Part shown: one piece after another, positions 1 to 6,510 of the stretch | How positions within the stretch are numbered: position 1 is the stretch's first letter | How the letters are laid out: the number at the start of each line of letters is the position of its first letter | Origin: a bacterium | GTDB lineage: Bacteria; UBA9089; CG2-30-40-21; SBAY01 | Length of the DNA stretch: 6,964 nucleotides | Reading direction: 5' to 3' | Assembly (NCBI GenBank): GCA_040757115.1 | Contig: JBFLYA010000195.1 | Span: 1-6,964, forward strand | Notes under the pieces: model-generated | Seen by the model: only the letters and a program-made list of their open reading frames with translations | Databases searched by the model: none | What the model was told of the DNA's origin: nothing | Translations under genes and position numbers: made by a program

Positions 1-1
1 A

Positions 2-190
2 ATTGGGAAACACAGATTGGATATTCTTGTAGAAAGCAAGGTAATAGTAGAACTAAAAACGGTGGAGGAATTAAGCAAAGCTCATTATGCTCAGGTTCGC
101 TCATATTTAAAAGCTACAGGTGTAAAGATGGCTATTCTTGTAAACTTTGCTAAAGAAAAGGCAGATTTTAGAAGAGTGGAATTAGAATAA
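2..190 (+). CDS. GxxExxR-family protein, C-terminal part (gene begins before the window)
   Basis: An open frame runs from the window edge to TAA at 188-190 and gives 62 residues. The visible part reads LDILVESKVIVELKTVEEL, then a segment with H, AQ and SYLKATG, then a closing MAILVNFAKEKADFRRVELE. This is the usual C-terminal half of GxxExxR proteins (about 120-130 residues), a PD-(D/E)XK-fold group. The Asp of LDILV and the E-L-K triplet match the nuclease-like D...ExK signature. The GxxExxR motif itself lies upstream, outside the window. The biological role of the family is not well defined; nuclease activity is inferred from the fold only. The stop codon directly abuts a copy of the GGAGAT repeat. 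The gene points towards the minus-strand sugar genes and seems unrelated to them. Confidence 0.85.
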   Translation: MGKHRLDILVESKVIVELKTVEELSKAHYAQVRSYLKATGVKMAILVNFAKEKADFRRVELE

Positions 191-233
191 TATCCCCTTA
201 TCTCCTTAATCTCCCTATCTCCTTTTCTTACAC
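191..233 (-). repeat. GGAGAT dispersed repeat, copy D
   Basis: On the minus strand this reads GTGTAAGA, then units AAAGGAGAT, AGGGAGAT, TAAGGAGAT and AAGGGGAT, giving unit lengths of 9, 8, 9 and 8. The same order and spacing recur at 6445-6501 and 6843-6899 and, less exactly, at 6264-6330. This copy lacks the outer GTAAGCGTTCAGGT end and is followed instead by CAGGCAGTGG. It begins at the base after the GxxExxR stop codon. Confidence 0.85.
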
Positions 234-265
234 CAGGCAGTGGAGTATAATTTTGTTTTCCCATG

Positions 266-286
266 TCGACCTATTTCACAGGTCGA
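266..286. other. Perfect 7-bp inverted repeat (hairpin)
   Basis: TCGACCT at 266-272 and AGGTCGA at 280-286 are exact complements around a 7-base loop. No T-run follows on the plus strand, so it is not a classical intrinsic terminator. It lies between a plus-strand gene and the insertion sequence and could be an operator, a processing site or part of another repeat family. The function is unknown. Confidence 0.55.
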
Positions 287-309
287 AACTAAGGTAAAAA
301 TAAATAATA

Positions 310-318
310 ATATCTTTT
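310..318. repeat. Target-site duplication, left copy
   Basis: ATATCTTTT directly precedes the left end of the insertion sequence and is repeated exactly at 1983-1991 after the right end. A 9-bp duplication agrees with what I recall for ISKra4-type elements. Confidence 0.9.
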
Positions 319-341
319 GGGTGTGGCTATTTTTAAACGAC
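319..341 (+). repeat. Left terminal inverted repeat of the IS
   Basis: The sequence starts GGGTGTGGCTA and continues to ACGAC at 337-341. It pairs with the complement of 1960-1982 at 20 of 23 positions; the mismatches are at positions 12, 17 and 18 of the repeat. Confidence 0.9.
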
Positions 342-402
342 AGGGAAATTGCTGTGATTACTAACCCCCTACAAAATAAAGTATTAAAGAAAAAGTCTCT
401 TT

Positions 403-453
403 TTGACGAGATATAGAGTAGGAACACTAATATCTCTATGAAAAGGGAGGGGG
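403..453 (+). promoter_or_regulatory. Candidate transposase promoter, hairpin and ribosome binding site
   Basis: TTGACG at 403-408 resembles a -35 box, and ACTAAT at 426-431 is a weak -10 box after 17 bases. GAGATAT at 408-414 and ATATCTC at 430-436 form a perfect 7-bp inverted repeat overlapping that stretch, which could expose or hide the start. A strong purine-rich ribosome binding site, GGGAGGGGG, sits at 445-453, five bases before ATG 459. This favours 459 over the in-frame ATG at 438, which has no such site. The promoter call is tentative; the ribosome binding site is clear. Confidence 0.4.
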
Positions 454-458
454 TTAAA

Positions 459-1974
459 ATGAATCCAGCAGTTGCTATTTTGCAGAAAGAATCGGCTGAA
501 TCCGTTGGGAAAATATTTGTCTTTCAGGCAAGGAAAGAATTCAGAAACCTGGAGAAATGGATGTTTGAAGAAGAAACATTAAACATGCCTTTACATGAAG
601 TAGAACAGGGTCAAATCCAAAAGATGTATGAGGTAATGCGTCTTCTGCTACAGGCACATATTGACGCCAGAGGCGATGGAGATGTAGGGAGAGCGGTAGA
701 GGTAGTAACAAGAGAAGGTGAAAGGATAGAATCTTATACCCATAAACGACTTCATACCCATCATCATCAGACAGTGTTTGGAGAAGTGTGTATTAAGCGA
801 ATGGGTTATGGTGGTCGAGGCAAGGAAAGTATCCACCCAAAGGATGAATTTCTCCAACTACCTCAAAAATCTTTTTCTTATGAACTCCAAAGGCAATTAG
901 TTAAGGCAAGTGTCCAGGGTCCTTTTGATGAGGCAAAAGAAAGGATAGAGGAGAGTACAAGTGCAAGAATTTCAAAAAGGAGCGTAGGAGATATACTAAA
1001 AGAGGCATCTGCTGATTTTGATAATTTCTATAAACAGCGGATTCCACCTTCTGATGCAAAGACAGGGTCAATATTAGTAGGGGCTATAGATTGCAAAGGT
1101 ATCCCAATGGTCAAAGAGGGGAAAGCTGAAGTAAAGGTAAGACAAAAGAAGGGAGAGAAAGCTAACAAAAAGAAGATGGCAACAGTAGCTGCTGTTTTCA
1201 CTCAAAGACCTTACTATAGAACACCTGAGGAGGTAGTAAAAAGCCTTTTTGAGCCTAAACTTAGGATAGTAGGGAAAGAAGAAGAGAGACACAAACCGGA
1301 ATATAAACGTGTTTTGGGCAAGTCTTAATAAAGGTAAAGAGGAGGTAATATCGGAGGTTGCAGAAGAGATAGAGAGGCGTGATCCGTCCAAAGAAAAGAT
1401 CAGAGCAGTAGTAACAGATGGGGAGAAGGCATTGCAGAAAGGAGTCCAAGCTCAAATTCCTCATGTCTGCTTGATTTTAGACTTATTTCATGTTTTAGAA
1501 AGGCTATGGCAGGTTTGCTATGTATTTCATGAGGAAGGGAACAAAGAAGGGGCGGAATGGGTAAAGAAACAGATTTTTCGTATCTTAGAGGGGAAGGTTA
1601 GTCAAGTGATAAAAGGTATCCGTCAGAGTGCTACTAAGAGAAGGATTCATGGGAACAACCGGAAGACAGTTGATGATGCTACCAGATATTTCTATCGTAA
1701 CCGTTCCTATATGAGATATAATGAGTATCTCACGCAAGGATTACCAATTGCAAGTGGTTCTGTGGAGGGAGCATGTAGAAATCTTGTCAAGGATAGAATG
1801 GAACGATGTGGTATGAGATGGACAAGAGATATGGCTGAGGCTATGCTAAAAATGAGGGCGATATACCTAAGTGGAGACTTTGGAGATTATTGGTCTTTTC
1901 ATATCCAAAGGGAGCAAGAAAGGTTACATCCAAAAGGGAAGTGGAAACCTGTTCTTGGCGTCGTCCAAAAGTAG
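459..1974 (+). pseudogene. ISKra4-family transposase, split by a single-base frameshift
   Basis: This is the DDE-type transposase of the insertion sequence. The first frame runs from ATG 459 to a stop at 1326-1328. The second is open from before 1309 to TAG 1972-1974. Leaving out one T of the run at 1312-1315 joins them as KRV-WASLNKGKEEVI, which matches the family's conserved KRVWASL passage and gives a 504-residue protein of normal length. Family landmarks are VFGEV with RMGYGGRG (about residues 107-121), FDEAKERIE, ISKRSVGDIL, and AIDCKGI with the likely first catalytic Asp (about 211). LDLFHVLERLW has the likely second Asp (about 341), and SGSVEGACRNLVKDRME has the likely Glu (about 436). 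The shift may be recent decay, an assembly error in a short homopolymer, or less likely programmed +1 frameshifting. All catalytic residues remain. Confidence 0.9.
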
Positions 1975-1982
1975 CCACACCC
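1960..1982 (-). repeat. Right terminal inverted repeat of the IS
   Basis: Read on the minus strand it begins GGGTGTGGCTAC and matches the left end at 20 of 23 positions. The TAG stop of the transposase (1972-1974) falls within it, so the coding region uses the terminus itself. Confidence 0.9.
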
Positions 1983-1991
1983 ATATCTTTT
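1983..1991. repeat. Target-site duplication, right copy
   Basis: ATATCTTTT follows the right end of the IS and is identical to 310-318. Confidence 0.9.
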
Positions 1992-2045
1992 TCATCATTG
2001 TCTTAAATTTTGCTTTCGTGGTTTAATCCTAATTATTTCTTCAGA

Positions 2046-3344
2046 TTATTTCCTTGATGGTTGAAATATCCAATATAACCTATAAATACCAATACTTGCA
2101 AATATGAGTAAATATGGGTCAAGTGGCGTTCGGAATCTTGTACTACCATAGAATAATATGGTATTTAAGGTGAATTGTAATATTAATAAATAAATAATAG
2201 CGAATTTTTTAAATTCTTTAAAAGAGAAAAATAATCCTATCACCATAAAAGGAAGTAAAATGGCATAACTTAATAAATTTATTAACTTATATTTTTGGGC
2301 AATGGGAGCAGCTGATTGGGTTTCCCATTCCCAGAATCTAATGAGTTTCTTTCCGCATAACTTAATAAATTCTTGGGGATGATTTTTTATCCAATTTATT
2401 GCTAACCGATAATGTTTTTTCTCATTTTCTACTTCGGATAAATCTTTCCACCACCATAGGGGAGCGCCAAAATCAGTTGAGATATATGGAGATGGGGGAC
2501 GAGTAGCCATGTTAGGAGGTTTCTCACCCATTTGTCTCCATTCTGCCTCGTTTGGCATATACCATATCCCATTTTTTTCAAATGGATTATTACATACAAA
2601 AAAACTAGGCCCTCCCAAAGTAGCAATAGGAACAAATCGATGATGGACTATGTAATTTCTTATTGTCCACGGAGATAGTGTTAATAAAATGAAGAGAGTT
2701 ATAATTGAAAAATTCATTATCGCTACTTTCTTTTGCTTAAATATTAAAATACACCAAATGAAAATAAATGGTAAAAAAGGAAGTAATATTGGCCTTGTAA
2801 GTATTGATAGACCAATTAAAATACCACATATAATTTGATTTTTCAGAGATGGTTTTTTATAGACTTTGATCGCATAAAACATACTTATAGTCAGTAAAAA
2901 GATAAAAATACCTTCTGTATATATTTGCCCACAAAAGTATATAGCACTTGGATAGAAGACTAAAAGCAATGATGACAACATCCCTATATTTTTATTAAAT
3001 AATTCTTTCCCCATAAAATAAGTTATAAGACAGGTTAATGCCCCAATTAATGACTGGATGATTCTTACTACGGCATAACTATGCCCAAAACAAAAATAAA
3101 TCCCGGCTAAAAAGAATTGGTATAAAGGTGGTCTATAAGAGGTCGGTACCCCTGGATAAAGAGAATAGCCATAGCCATTAATTATATTCATACCAATCAT
3201 ATCATAGTCTACACCATCCCCTGTTGGAGGTGCCTGGAGGGTAGATATAAAAATTACATATAATAATCTGATTATAAAAGCCACAGTTAAAAGAATAATA
3301 AGAAAGATTTGTTCATTTTTAAATATATTTTTTATTGTTTTCAT
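2046..3344 (-). CDS. GT39/ArnT-like polytopic glycosyltransferase
   Basis: This 432-residue membrane protein probably transfers a sugar from a polyprenyl-phosphate donor to an acceptor on the outer face of the cytoplasmic membrane. A first membrane helix (about 13-35) leads into a loop with acidic residues D43, D46 and D48, the usual catalytic region of the GT39/ArnT/PMT_2 group. RPPLY follows at 71-75, then a TE pair at 143-144, TRP at 183-185, PWTIRN at 225-230 and STRFRTPLDP near 401-410, typical of RgtA/B/C/D-like enzymes. A hydrophilic loop at about 250-325, rich in W and P, lies before the last helices. ATG at 3342-3344 has GGAGG (3354-3358) nine bases upstream. It lies 151 bp downstream of the GT2 gene, the likely maker of its donor. 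Acceptor and sugar cannot be read from sequence. The end is intact although the IS lies close by. Confidence 0.82.
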   Translation of the reverse strand: MKTIKNIFKNEQIFLIILLTVAFIIRLLYVIFISTLQAPPTGDGVDYDMIGMNIINGYGYSLYPGVPTSYRPPLYQFFLAGIYFCFGHSYAVVRIIQSLIGALTCLITYFMGKELFNKNIGMLSSLLLVFYPSAIYFCGQIYTEGIFIFLLTISMFYAIKVYKKPSLKNQIICGILIGLSILTRPILLPFLPFIFIWCILIFKQKKVAIMNFSIITLFILLTLSPWTIRNYIVHHRFVPIATLGGPSFFVCNNPFEKNGIWYMPNEAEWRQMGEKPPNMATRPPSPYISTDFGAPLWWWKDLSEVENEKKHYRLAINWIKNHPQEFIKLCGKKLIRFWEWETQSAAPIAQKYKLINLLSYAILLPFMVIGLFFSFKEFKKFAIIYLLILQFTLNTILFYGSTRFRTPLDPYLLIFASIGIYRLYWIFQPSRK

Positions 3345-3378
3345 TTATTTCATCCTCCGTTATAAATTGTCGATCCAT
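3319..3378 (-). CDS. Possible 19-residue upstream ORF overlapping the GT39-like start
   Basis: ATG at 3376-3378 is preceded by AGGAGAA (3383-3389) at good spacing. It opens a short frame, MDRQFITEDEINENNKKYI, ending at TAA 3319-3321, which is 26 bases inside the GT39-like gene in another frame. Translation of it would bring ribosomes past the GGAGG of the main gene and could couple or dampen its expression. The peptide resembles nothing I recognise. It may be a relic of a start region rather than a real peptide. Confidence 0.25.
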   Translation of the reverse strand: MDRQFITEDEINENNKKYI

Positions 3379-3400
3379 ATGATTCTCCTAAAAATGCCTC

Positions 3401-3465
3401 ACGCAAAGGACGCAAAGAATATTTAACCACGAATGAACACGAATGAAACGAATACCACGAATGAA
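3401..3465. repeat. ACGCAAAG / CACGAATGAA intergenic repeats
   Basis: ACGCAAAG occurs at 3401-3408 and 3410-3417. CACGAATGAA occurs at 3428-3437, 3438-3447 and 3456-3465, with a partial ACGAAT unit between. These fill most of the gap between the GT2 stop and the GT39-like leader. From memory, this motif pair is seen in gaps of many unrelated uncultured bacteria. No coding content is seen. Confidence 0.8.
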
Positions 3466-3495
3466 AAAAATAGACAATGAAGACACTGAAACAAA

Positions 3496-4176
3496 TTATT
3501 CCATAAAGCGATATTTGAATAAAGTCCATAAGGCTACAATGCCATCTCGCCAGGTAATCTTTTTTCCCTCTTCATAGGTTCTTCCTGTATAAGTTATTGG
3601 TACTTGTTGAATTTTAAATTTGCGTTTTAGAAGTTTAGCCGTAATCTCTGGTTCAAAATTAAACCTATTTGACTTGATATTGATACTTTTTATAACTTCA
3701 GTTTTAAATACCTTATAACCCGTCTCCATATCACTAATGAGCGTATTATACAGGATATTAGTAACTAAGGTTAAAAGTTTATTACCCATATAGTGCCAAA
3801 AAAACATAGCACTTTGAACACCCAAAAATCGAGAACCATAAACTACATCACATCTGTCTTCGACTATTGGTTGAATTAATTTAGGATAATCCCTTGGGTC
3901 ATATTCTCTATCTGCATCTTGAATAATAACTATATCTCCCCTGACTGCGGTTATACCTGTTCTTATCGCTGCTCCTTTACCCAAATTTTTAGAATGATAA
4001 AGCTTAATGATATTATCTCCATTGATTTCTTCTTCAATAATCTTGGGAGTATTATCAGTAGAACCGTCATCAACGATAATGATTTCTTTATTAATATCAA
4101 CAGCCAAAATTTCTTTAACAATCTGTTTTATTGAATTTTCTTCATTGTAAGCAGGTATAATAATTGAAATCTTCAT
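3496..4176 (-). CDS. Family 2 glycosyltransferase, DPM1-like (polyprenyl-phosphate sugar synthase type)
   Basis: This 226-residue GT-A enzyme likely transfers a sugar from a nucleotide donor to polyprenyl phosphate at the inner face of the membrane. It opens with SIIIPAYNEE (residues 4-13), followed by IIIVDDGSTDNT (32-43), NLGKGAAIRTG (64-74) and the metal-binding region QDADREYDP (86-94). Next come VVYGSRF and SDMETGYKVF, all typical of the DPM1-like GT2 subfamily. The C-terminal membrane helices found in some relatives are absent, so it should be peripheral. ATG at 4174-4176 is chosen because AGGAGAA (4181-4187) precedes it at good spacing; a start 20 codons upstream would translate a 7-base repeat. 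The radical SAM gene lies upstream and the GT39-like gene, its probable partner, downstream. The sugar is unknown. Confidence 0.88.
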   Translation of the reverse strand: MKISIIIPAYNEENSIKQIVKEILAVDINKEIIIVDDGSTDNTPKIIEEEINGDNIIKLYHSKNLGKGAAIRTGITAVRGDIVIIQDADREYDPRDYPKLIQPIVEDRCDVVYGSRFLGVQSAMFFWHYMGNKLLTLVTNILYNTLISDMETGYKVFKTEVIKSINIKSNRFNFEPEITAKLLKRKFKIQQVPITYTGRTYEEGKKITWRDGIVALWTLFKYRFME

Positions 4177-4198
4177 TTTATTCTCCTGAAAATAAGGA

Positions 4199-4226
4199 AG
4201 TAGAAAGTAGAGAGTAGAAAGTAAAG
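4199..4226. repeat. Four 7-base tandem units (AGTAGAA type)
   Basis: The units are AGTAGAA, AGTAGAG, AGTAGAA and AGTAAAG, in exact 7-base register. They lie just upstream of the GT2 ribosome binding site on the minus strand and are not coding. Confidence 0.8.
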
Positions 4227-4300
4227 AAAACATCACTCCTTACGCCTATCTGCTTACCTCCCACCTTACTATCTCCTACCACTATTTTCATCCTCCTTTG

Positions 4301-4318
4301 TGTCCATCCCTGTGGACA
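4301..4318. other. Short hairpin downstream of the radical SAM gene
   Basis: TGTCCA (4301-4306) and TGGACA (4313-4318) are exact complements around a 6-base loop. No T-run follows on either strand, so it is a weak terminator candidate at best. It may be part of the inserted intergenic segment. Confidence 0.4.
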
Positions 4319-4345
4319 TGAGCGTTTCTCCTGAAAAATAGTTAA

Positions 4346-5776
4346 TTAGTTAACGGGATGCTTTGGTTTCATAAACGATACTACCGCACCAAATCCTTCT
4401 AAGAGAATTTTTAAATCGTCAAATGACCGTATGCAAACTAATTTTTTTAAGATATATTTTGGTCTAAAATAAAAACTTCTATACATAAGTTTATATAGGT
4501 ATTTTATTTCATCAACAGAGAGATTTTCCAACTTCATAATTGGGTGACCGAAATTATAATCATCCCAATCATAAGTTAAGATTAAATTCTTGTTTTTAGC
4601 CCATTCAAACATAGATGTTCCTGGAAAAGGGGTGGTTATATTTACAATTAGATAGTCTGGCTCTATTTTGTTTATAAAAGTAATGTTTTTCCTTATAATT
4701 TCTTCGTTATCACCTGGATTTCCAACCATAAATGCCAGTCGACACTCTATCTTTGCCTTTTTGGTCCACTTAACAGCATTAATTACCTGGTTGGGATTTA
4801 TCTTTTTATTTACATTTTTCAATACATTCTCATCAATACTTTCAACGCCATACATTATCTGGTGACAACCTGCTTTCTTCATCTTTTTCAACATCTCAAA
4901 ATCAATGCAATCGACCCTAGCAAAGCATGTCCATGAAATAACTTTCTTGTTTTTTATCAACAAATCGCACAAGTTAATAATGTTCTTTTTAAAGACTGTA
5001 AAAGTATCATCGTAAAAAAGAATTTGCTTGATACCATAATTATTAATAAGGTAGCGTATCTCGTTGAATATAGTCACAGCAGACTTAGAGATCAGTTTTG
5101 AGCCAAGGGTTTTATTACAAAAGGTGCATCTTCCAGGACAGCCTCTTGATGTCATCATACTCATAGCAGGCAACCTTTTATAGGAACCTTTTGCAGGTCT
5201 ATATTTGAGGATAGGGAGCAGATCATAGGCAGGCATAGCCATTGAATCCAAATTAACTATCCTTTCCCTTTCAGGAGTTTTTATTACCTTGTTATCTCGT
5301 TTAAAAACAATACCCTTTATCTCCTCCAAATTCATATTTGAAAGTATCTCTTCAAGAGTTATCTCACCCTCGCCAATCACCACTATATCTACAAAATCTT
5401 TGCTTATAACCTCTTCTGTTACAAAACTAGCATGAACTCCTCCAAAAATAATCTTTGCCTCGGGATAATGCTTTTTGCATATTTCTGCAATCTTATAAGC
5501 CTTTTTTATGGTGCATGTCATTGCCGTTAATCCAATTATCCTGATAGATCTTATCTTATCCTTTATATTTTCTTGAAAGTATGAATTAAATGATTCTACT
5601 GAAGGTGAAACAACATTACAGTCTATTATCCTCACAGAATATCCTTTGCTTCTTATATGTCCGGCAATGGATGCTAATCCCAGTGGCGGAAAATTTGAGT
5701 TAATCTCTTTCCAAATATTGTCTCTATTCTCATAGAAAATAGAAGGTGAGATTAATAAACAATCCAATTTTTCCAT
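4346..5776 (-). CDS. B12-binding-domain radical SAM protein
   Basis: This 476-residue protein has two modules. Residues about 1-200 are a cobalamin-binding-like Rossmann domain, with PPLGLASIAGHI (30-41), GLTAMT, FGGVHASF (111-118), IGEGEITL (134-141) and the linker MPAYDLLP (181-188). The DxHxxG cobalt-ligating motif is not seen, as in other BchE-like enzymes. Residues about 205-400 are a radical SAM barrel with CPGRCTFC, whose cysteines 213, 217 and 220 (CxxxCxxC) bind the 4Fe-4S cluster. FYDDTF, MYGVES and PFPGTSMF follow. The C-terminal tail with FYFRPKYILKKL is usual in this group. Such enzymes do methylations or other radical changes on unactivated carbons of lipids, sugars or antibiotics; the substrate here is unknown. 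ATG 5774-5776 lies 8 bases after the upstream gene's stop, and its weak site AAGGTG overlaps that stop, implying translational coupling. Confidence 0.9.
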   Translation of the reverse strand: MEKLDCLLISPSIFYENRDNIWKEINSNFPPLGLASIAGHIRSKGYSVRIIDCNVVSPSVESFNSYFQENIKDKIRSIRIIGLTAMTCTIKKAYKIAEICKKHYPEAKIIFGGVHASFVTEEVISKDFVDIVVIGEGEITLEEILSNMNLEEIKGIVFKRDNKVIKTPERERIVNLDSMAMPAYDLLPILKYRPAKGSYKRLPAMSMMTSRGCPGRCTFCNKTLGSKLISKSAVTIFNEIRYLINNYGIKQILFYDDTFTVFKKNIINLCDLLIKNKKVISWTCFARVDCIDFEMLKKMKKAGCHQIMYGVESIDENVLKNVNKKINPNQVINAVKWTKKAKIECRLAFMVGNPGDNEEIIRKNITFINKIEPDYLIVNITTPFPGTSMFEWAKNKNLILTYDWDDYNFGHPIMKLENLSVDEIKYLYKLMYRSFYFRPKYILKKLVCIRSFDDLKILLEGFGAVVSFMKPKHPVN

Positions 5777-5784
5777 TTTACACC

Positions 5785-6263
5785 TTATTCCCTAATCTTA
5801 TACAAATAACAAACTCCATTGGTATATAAAAGATTAAAATACTTATTCAATATTTCCTCATTCCAGAGAATAGTAGGATATCTATGCAGAGTAAAGTACT
5901 CATTCCTATTGATAAATATATAATGGATGTTATTCCTTTTTAGACTATTCAATATTTCATCTATATCTGATGAGGTATGGATAATTGTTCCTTCTACACT
6001 TACAGAGGAGTGGACAAATTGGACTTTAAAATAATAGCTTCTGGTTTCATTGATCGAAAGCATCTTATCTGAAATAGAGAGATGGGTATTGATATAATCA
6101 GCCATACTATAGAAATCTAAGTTTTTCCTCAGATAAGCATCCTGTGATTCAAGACCAAAGATAACAGGCAAAGCACGATGTGCCAATCCTTTAGTAATTA
6201 AAAAGGCATTGGCATAAGCCCACCATCCACAAATTAATCCTATCAAAATAATAACGCATATTT
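5785..6263 (-). pseudogene. C-terminal remnant of a large membrane glycosyltransferase
   Basis: The frame is open from TAA at 5785-5787 up to a stop inside a repeat at 6277-6279, but has no ATG or ribosome binding site at its beginning. A TTG at 6244-6246 lies inside a membrane helix and is an unlikely start. The sequence opens with a hydrophobic helix (VIILIGLICGWWAYANAFLI). It continues FGLESQDAYLRKNLDFYSMADYIN, split by recognisable features: a conserved ESxDxYL box, a YIN box, then a soluble tail with INETRSYYF, HYIFINRNEY and a closing YLYKIRE. This is the pattern of the last helix and extracytoplasmic tail of GT39/RgtABCD-like proteins of about 500-700 residues, so most of the gene is missing. 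The break coincides with the GTAACCGTTCAGGT end of repeat copy A. It overlaps the ribosome binding site of the radical SAM gene, so it was the preceding gene of that operon. Confidence 0.65.
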
Positions 6264-6330
6264 GTAACCGTTCAGGTTATACATTAGAAGTGTAAGAAGG
6301 GAGATAACGGGATCGGGGAGAGGTGGAGAT
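6264..6330 (+). repeat. GGAGAT dispersed repeat, copy A
   Basis: Outer end GTAACCGTTCAGGT at 6264-6277, a 12-base insertion relative to the other copies, GTGTAAGA at 6290-6297, then GGAGAT-like units AGGGAGAT, AACGGGAT, CGGGGAGAG and GTGGAGAT. It is the most diverged copy. It abuts the broken glycosyltransferase gene. Confidence 0.75.
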
Positions 6331-6444
6331 TATAAATTTCCTGGATAATTGGGCAAAATGGTTATGCAAAAAGACTAACTTTCATAACCCCTAAACCAAA
6401 CCAGTCTCCTAACTCTAATCCTTTCACCAAAAACTCCTAAATAT

Positions 6445-6501
6445 ATCCCCTTCTCTCCTTTATCTCCATATCTCCTTTTCTTACACTACCTGAACGCTTA
6501 C
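6445..6501 (-). repeat. GGAGAT dispersed repeat, copy B
   Basis: On the minus strand it reads GTAAGCGTTCAGGT (6488-6501), GTGTAAGA, then AAAGGAGAT, ATGGAGAT, AAAGGAGAG and AAGGGGAT, with 9-8-9-8 spacing. It is inverted relative to copies A and C, so A and B bound a segment of about 238 bp with inverted ends. Confidence 0.85.
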
Positions 6502-6510
6502 GAAAATACA

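Larger units (their letters stand above)
319..1982 (+). mobile_element. ISKra4-family insertion sequence, complete ends, 1664 bp
   Basis: The element is bounded by imperfect terminal inverted repeats beginning GGGTGTGGCTA (20 of 23 positions match) and by a perfect 9-bp direct repeat, ATATCTTTT, on both sides. It carries one transposase reading region of ISKra4 type, broken by a frameshift. The intact target duplication indicates simple insertion with little later damage. The target was the spacer between the GxxExxR gene and the convergent GT39-like gene, so no gene was interrupted. The stop codon of the transposase lies inside the right inverted repeat. Transposition would need the frameshift to be bypassed or a transposase supplied in trans. 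Confidence 0.93.
4181..4337. repeat. 145-bp intergenic segment flanked by a 12-bp direct repeat
   Basis: TTCTCCTGAAAA occurs at 4181-4192 and again at 4326-4337. On the minus strand it reads TTTTCAGGAGAA and contains the GT2 ribosome binding site. Collapsing the two copies would leave a compact gap of about 24 bases between the radical SAM stop and the GT2 start, a normal operon junction. The inserted stretch contains a 7-base repeat, a hairpin and purine/pyrimidine-biased sequence, and no convincing gene. Insertion is an inference from the flanking repeats. Confidence 0.5.

Noticed and set aside
438-458. Earlier ATG at 438 as transposase start
   Set aside because: It has no ribosome binding site, while ATG 459 has a strong GGGAGGGGG five bases upstream; the extra seven codons span that site.
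648-1464. Minus-strand open frames inside the transposase
   Set aside because: They are out-of-frame complements of a well-conserved coding region and match no family.
1309-1974. Second half of the transposase as an independent gene
   Set aside because: It begins within the conserved KRVWASL passage and has no ribosome binding site; it continues the first frame after a one-base shift.
1992-2045. Terminator downstream of the GT39-like gene
   Set aside because: No stable stem followed by a T-run was seen on the minus strand between the stop codon and the IS.
2429-2635. Second minus-strand frame inside the GT39-like gene
   Set aside because: It overlaps a clear membrane protein in another frame and has no supporting start or similarity.
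4177-4236. N-terminal extension of the GT2 protein from 4236
   Set aside because: The added residues are encoded by the 7-base repeat, and family members start at the SIIIPAYNEE strand; the AGGAGAA site points to 4176.
4178-4291. 37-codon minus-strand frame starting MKIVVGD
   Set aside because: AGGAGG directly touches this ATG, too close for initiation, and the frame runs through the 7-base repeat into the GT2 ribosome binding site.
3919-4865. Plus-strand open frames opposite the GT2 and radical SAM genes
   Set aside because: They are antisense to catalytic motifs of recognised enzymes and have AT-rich, composition-driven translations.
6264-6501. Integron attC-like site
   Set aside because: The ends lack the paired core sites (RYYYAAC and GTTRRRY) in the proper layout, and there is no integrase in the window.
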